From Candidatus Aegiribacteria sp. (GTDB taxonomy: Bacteria > Fermentibacterota > Fermentibacteria > Fermentibacterales > JCC-6): DNA of 43,233 nucleotides. The notes under the pieces were generated by a model. The model was not told the origin of the DNA. It searched no databases and saw nothing but the letters and a program-made list of their open reading frames with translations. How positions within the stretch are numbered: position 1 is the stretch's first letter; the number at the start of each line of letters is the position of its first letter. The position numbers and the translations under genes are program-made. Below are positions 42,505-43,233 of this stretch, one piece after another. The stretch covers positions 1 to 43,233 of the forward strand of contig JAGLOY010000038.1 in assembly GCA_023138735.1 (NCBI GenBank). The letters are read 5' to 3'.

Positions 42505-43233
42505 TCAGTCCGGAATTTTGTTCAAACCGCCTGCGATAGATACGTAGGTAATACCGCTTCCAAGCCATCTTTCCGCTGCAAGCCTGATATCCTCATCAGT
42601 CAGTTTCAGGATCTTCTGCATGGTTTCCCTGTCGTGGTCCAGCGGAAGGTTCATTGATGCATAGGTAAGCAGTATCTGAGTAATATTGCTGTACTTCATC
42701 ATTCCAAGTTTCTTCCGGCCCATCCACGAGGCCTGCTCCAGTCTGAGTTCATTTCTGCTCACGGTCTTTTCTGTGAGATCTTCAAGTTCCCGCTTCAGTT
42801 TCTGAAATGCCAGTGAGAAAGAGGAAGGGCTTGTGAGAAGCAGTGAGAGGATTCTGCCTCTATCCATGTGAGGGATATAGAGGCTGCTCACATGATACGA
42901 CAGACCTGTTTCACGTATATTCCTCCCCAGTCTTGAGCCGATTCCCTCGCCCAGTATTCCGCTTAATACCGCAATGGCATATGAATCTCTGTGGAGCATA
43001 GGGGGGGCGGGTGATCCGATAAGAACAGCTATCTGTTCCCTGCCCTCCAGGCTTATGTACTTTTTAGATGAATCGAGCTGATTGCTTACCTTATTTACTT
43101 CGAGCGGGGGACACTCGGGTTCTTTCCAGTTTGAGAAGTATTCTCTGATTGTTCTGAGCAAGCTGTCTTCCTGAAAACTGCCGACAGCAATGATGACTGT
43201 TCCTTCCGGTCTGCAGCACCTTCGATGGAAATC
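42505..43233 (-). CDS. M16 family peptidase, C-terminal part (partial)
   Basis: The frame is open from the window edge to a stop at 42505 (about 242 residues), so the start and the HxxEH zinc site would lie outside. The visible part has the inactive-half M16 pattern: CRPEGTVIIAVGSFQED, then SYAIAVLSGILGEGIGSRLGRNIRE with GLSYHVSS, and TDEDIRLAAERWLGS near the end. M16 peptidases cleave peptides and processed precursors. Subtype and location cannot be judged from this fragment. Confidence 0.85.
   Translation of the reverse strand, partial: DFHRRCCRPEGTVIIAVGSFQEDSLLRTIREYFSNWKEPECPPLEVNKVSNQLDSSKKYISLEGREQIAVLIGSPAPPMLHRDSYAIAVLSGILGEGIGSRLGRNIRETGLSYHVSSLYIPHMDRGRILSLLLTSPSSFSLAFQKLKRELEDLTEKTVSRNELRLEQASWMGRKKLGMMKYSNITQILLTYASMNLPLDHDRETMQKILKLTDEDIRLAAERWLGSGITYVSIAGGLNKIPD

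Noticed and set aside
1-43233. tRNA genes, rRNA genes, CRISPR arrays, complete insertion sequences
   Set aside because: Reading for T-arm motifs, rRNA stretches, spaced direct repeats and transposase motifs on both strands gave nothing supportable.

Overview
The window looks like a piece of an uncultured, strictly anaerobic, Gram-negative-type bacterium. It carries many secreted proteins and lipoproteins, a gingipain-like C25 protease, an FG-GAP protein with a C-terminal FlgD-like sorting module, class III ribonucleotide reductase and a tungsten aldehyde oxidoreductase with Nuo-like subunits. This mix resembles candidate phyla of the FCB neighbourhood (Fermentibacterota, WOR-3, Cloacimonadota-like lineages). 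That placement is inference from protein style, not from a marker gene. No rRNA, tRNA, CRISPR array or complete transposon was seen.

Positions 1-13271 are mostly envelope and secreted functions: a partial C25 protease, two S9-family serine peptidases (DPP/acylaminoacyl-peptidase-like and oligopeptidase B-like), a six-bladed TolB-like propeller, a run of small exported proteins on the plus strand (5136-9198) and a 614-residue FG-GAP protein. A REP-like inverted repeat lies just upstream of the FG-GAP gene (13295-13406).

Positions 13615-18001 form a tight, overlapping plus-strand operon for molybdopterin/tungstopterin cofactor: a MobB-like P-loop fused to a ModE-type winged helix, then moeA, moaA, moaC and a MOSC-MogA fusion. 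From 18228 a near-consensus sigma70 promoter drives a DUF4097-type protein and a DUF2089 regulator. A large PAS hybrid histidine kinase and a few small envelope or cytoplasmic proteins follow.

Positions 24883-30240 (minus strand) are the most striking part. One operon encodes a tungsten aldehyde:ferredoxin oxidoreductase (AOR) cut in two: the N-terminal tungstopterin domain is a separate 267-residue gene, while AOR domains 2-3 are fused behind a NuoG-like iron-sulfur module. Between them lie NuoE-like and NuoF-like genes, and a MoaD/ThiS-like ubiquitin-fold protein follows. A ThiF/MoeB-like activating enzyme is divergently transcribed (30400). A remnant of a nitroreductase gene sits right after the MoaD-like gene. 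The likely job is aldehyde oxidation coupled to NAD+ and ferredoxin, probably by flavin-based electron bifurcation (inferred).

Positions 34665-37878 encode a TupABC tungstate importer followed by a MobB-related iron-sulfur protein that has lost its P-loop, ending in a strong terminator. Tungstate uptake, cofactor synthesis, regulation and the tungsten enzyme are therefore gathered within about 24 kb. Positions 37930-42461 hold a small Cys-rich gene with an apparent frameshift, a class III ribonucleotide reductase locus whose glycyl-radical domain is a separate 56-residue ORF, two NrdR boxes 32 bp apart next to a good promoter, and an EamA transporter. The window ends inside an M16 peptidase.
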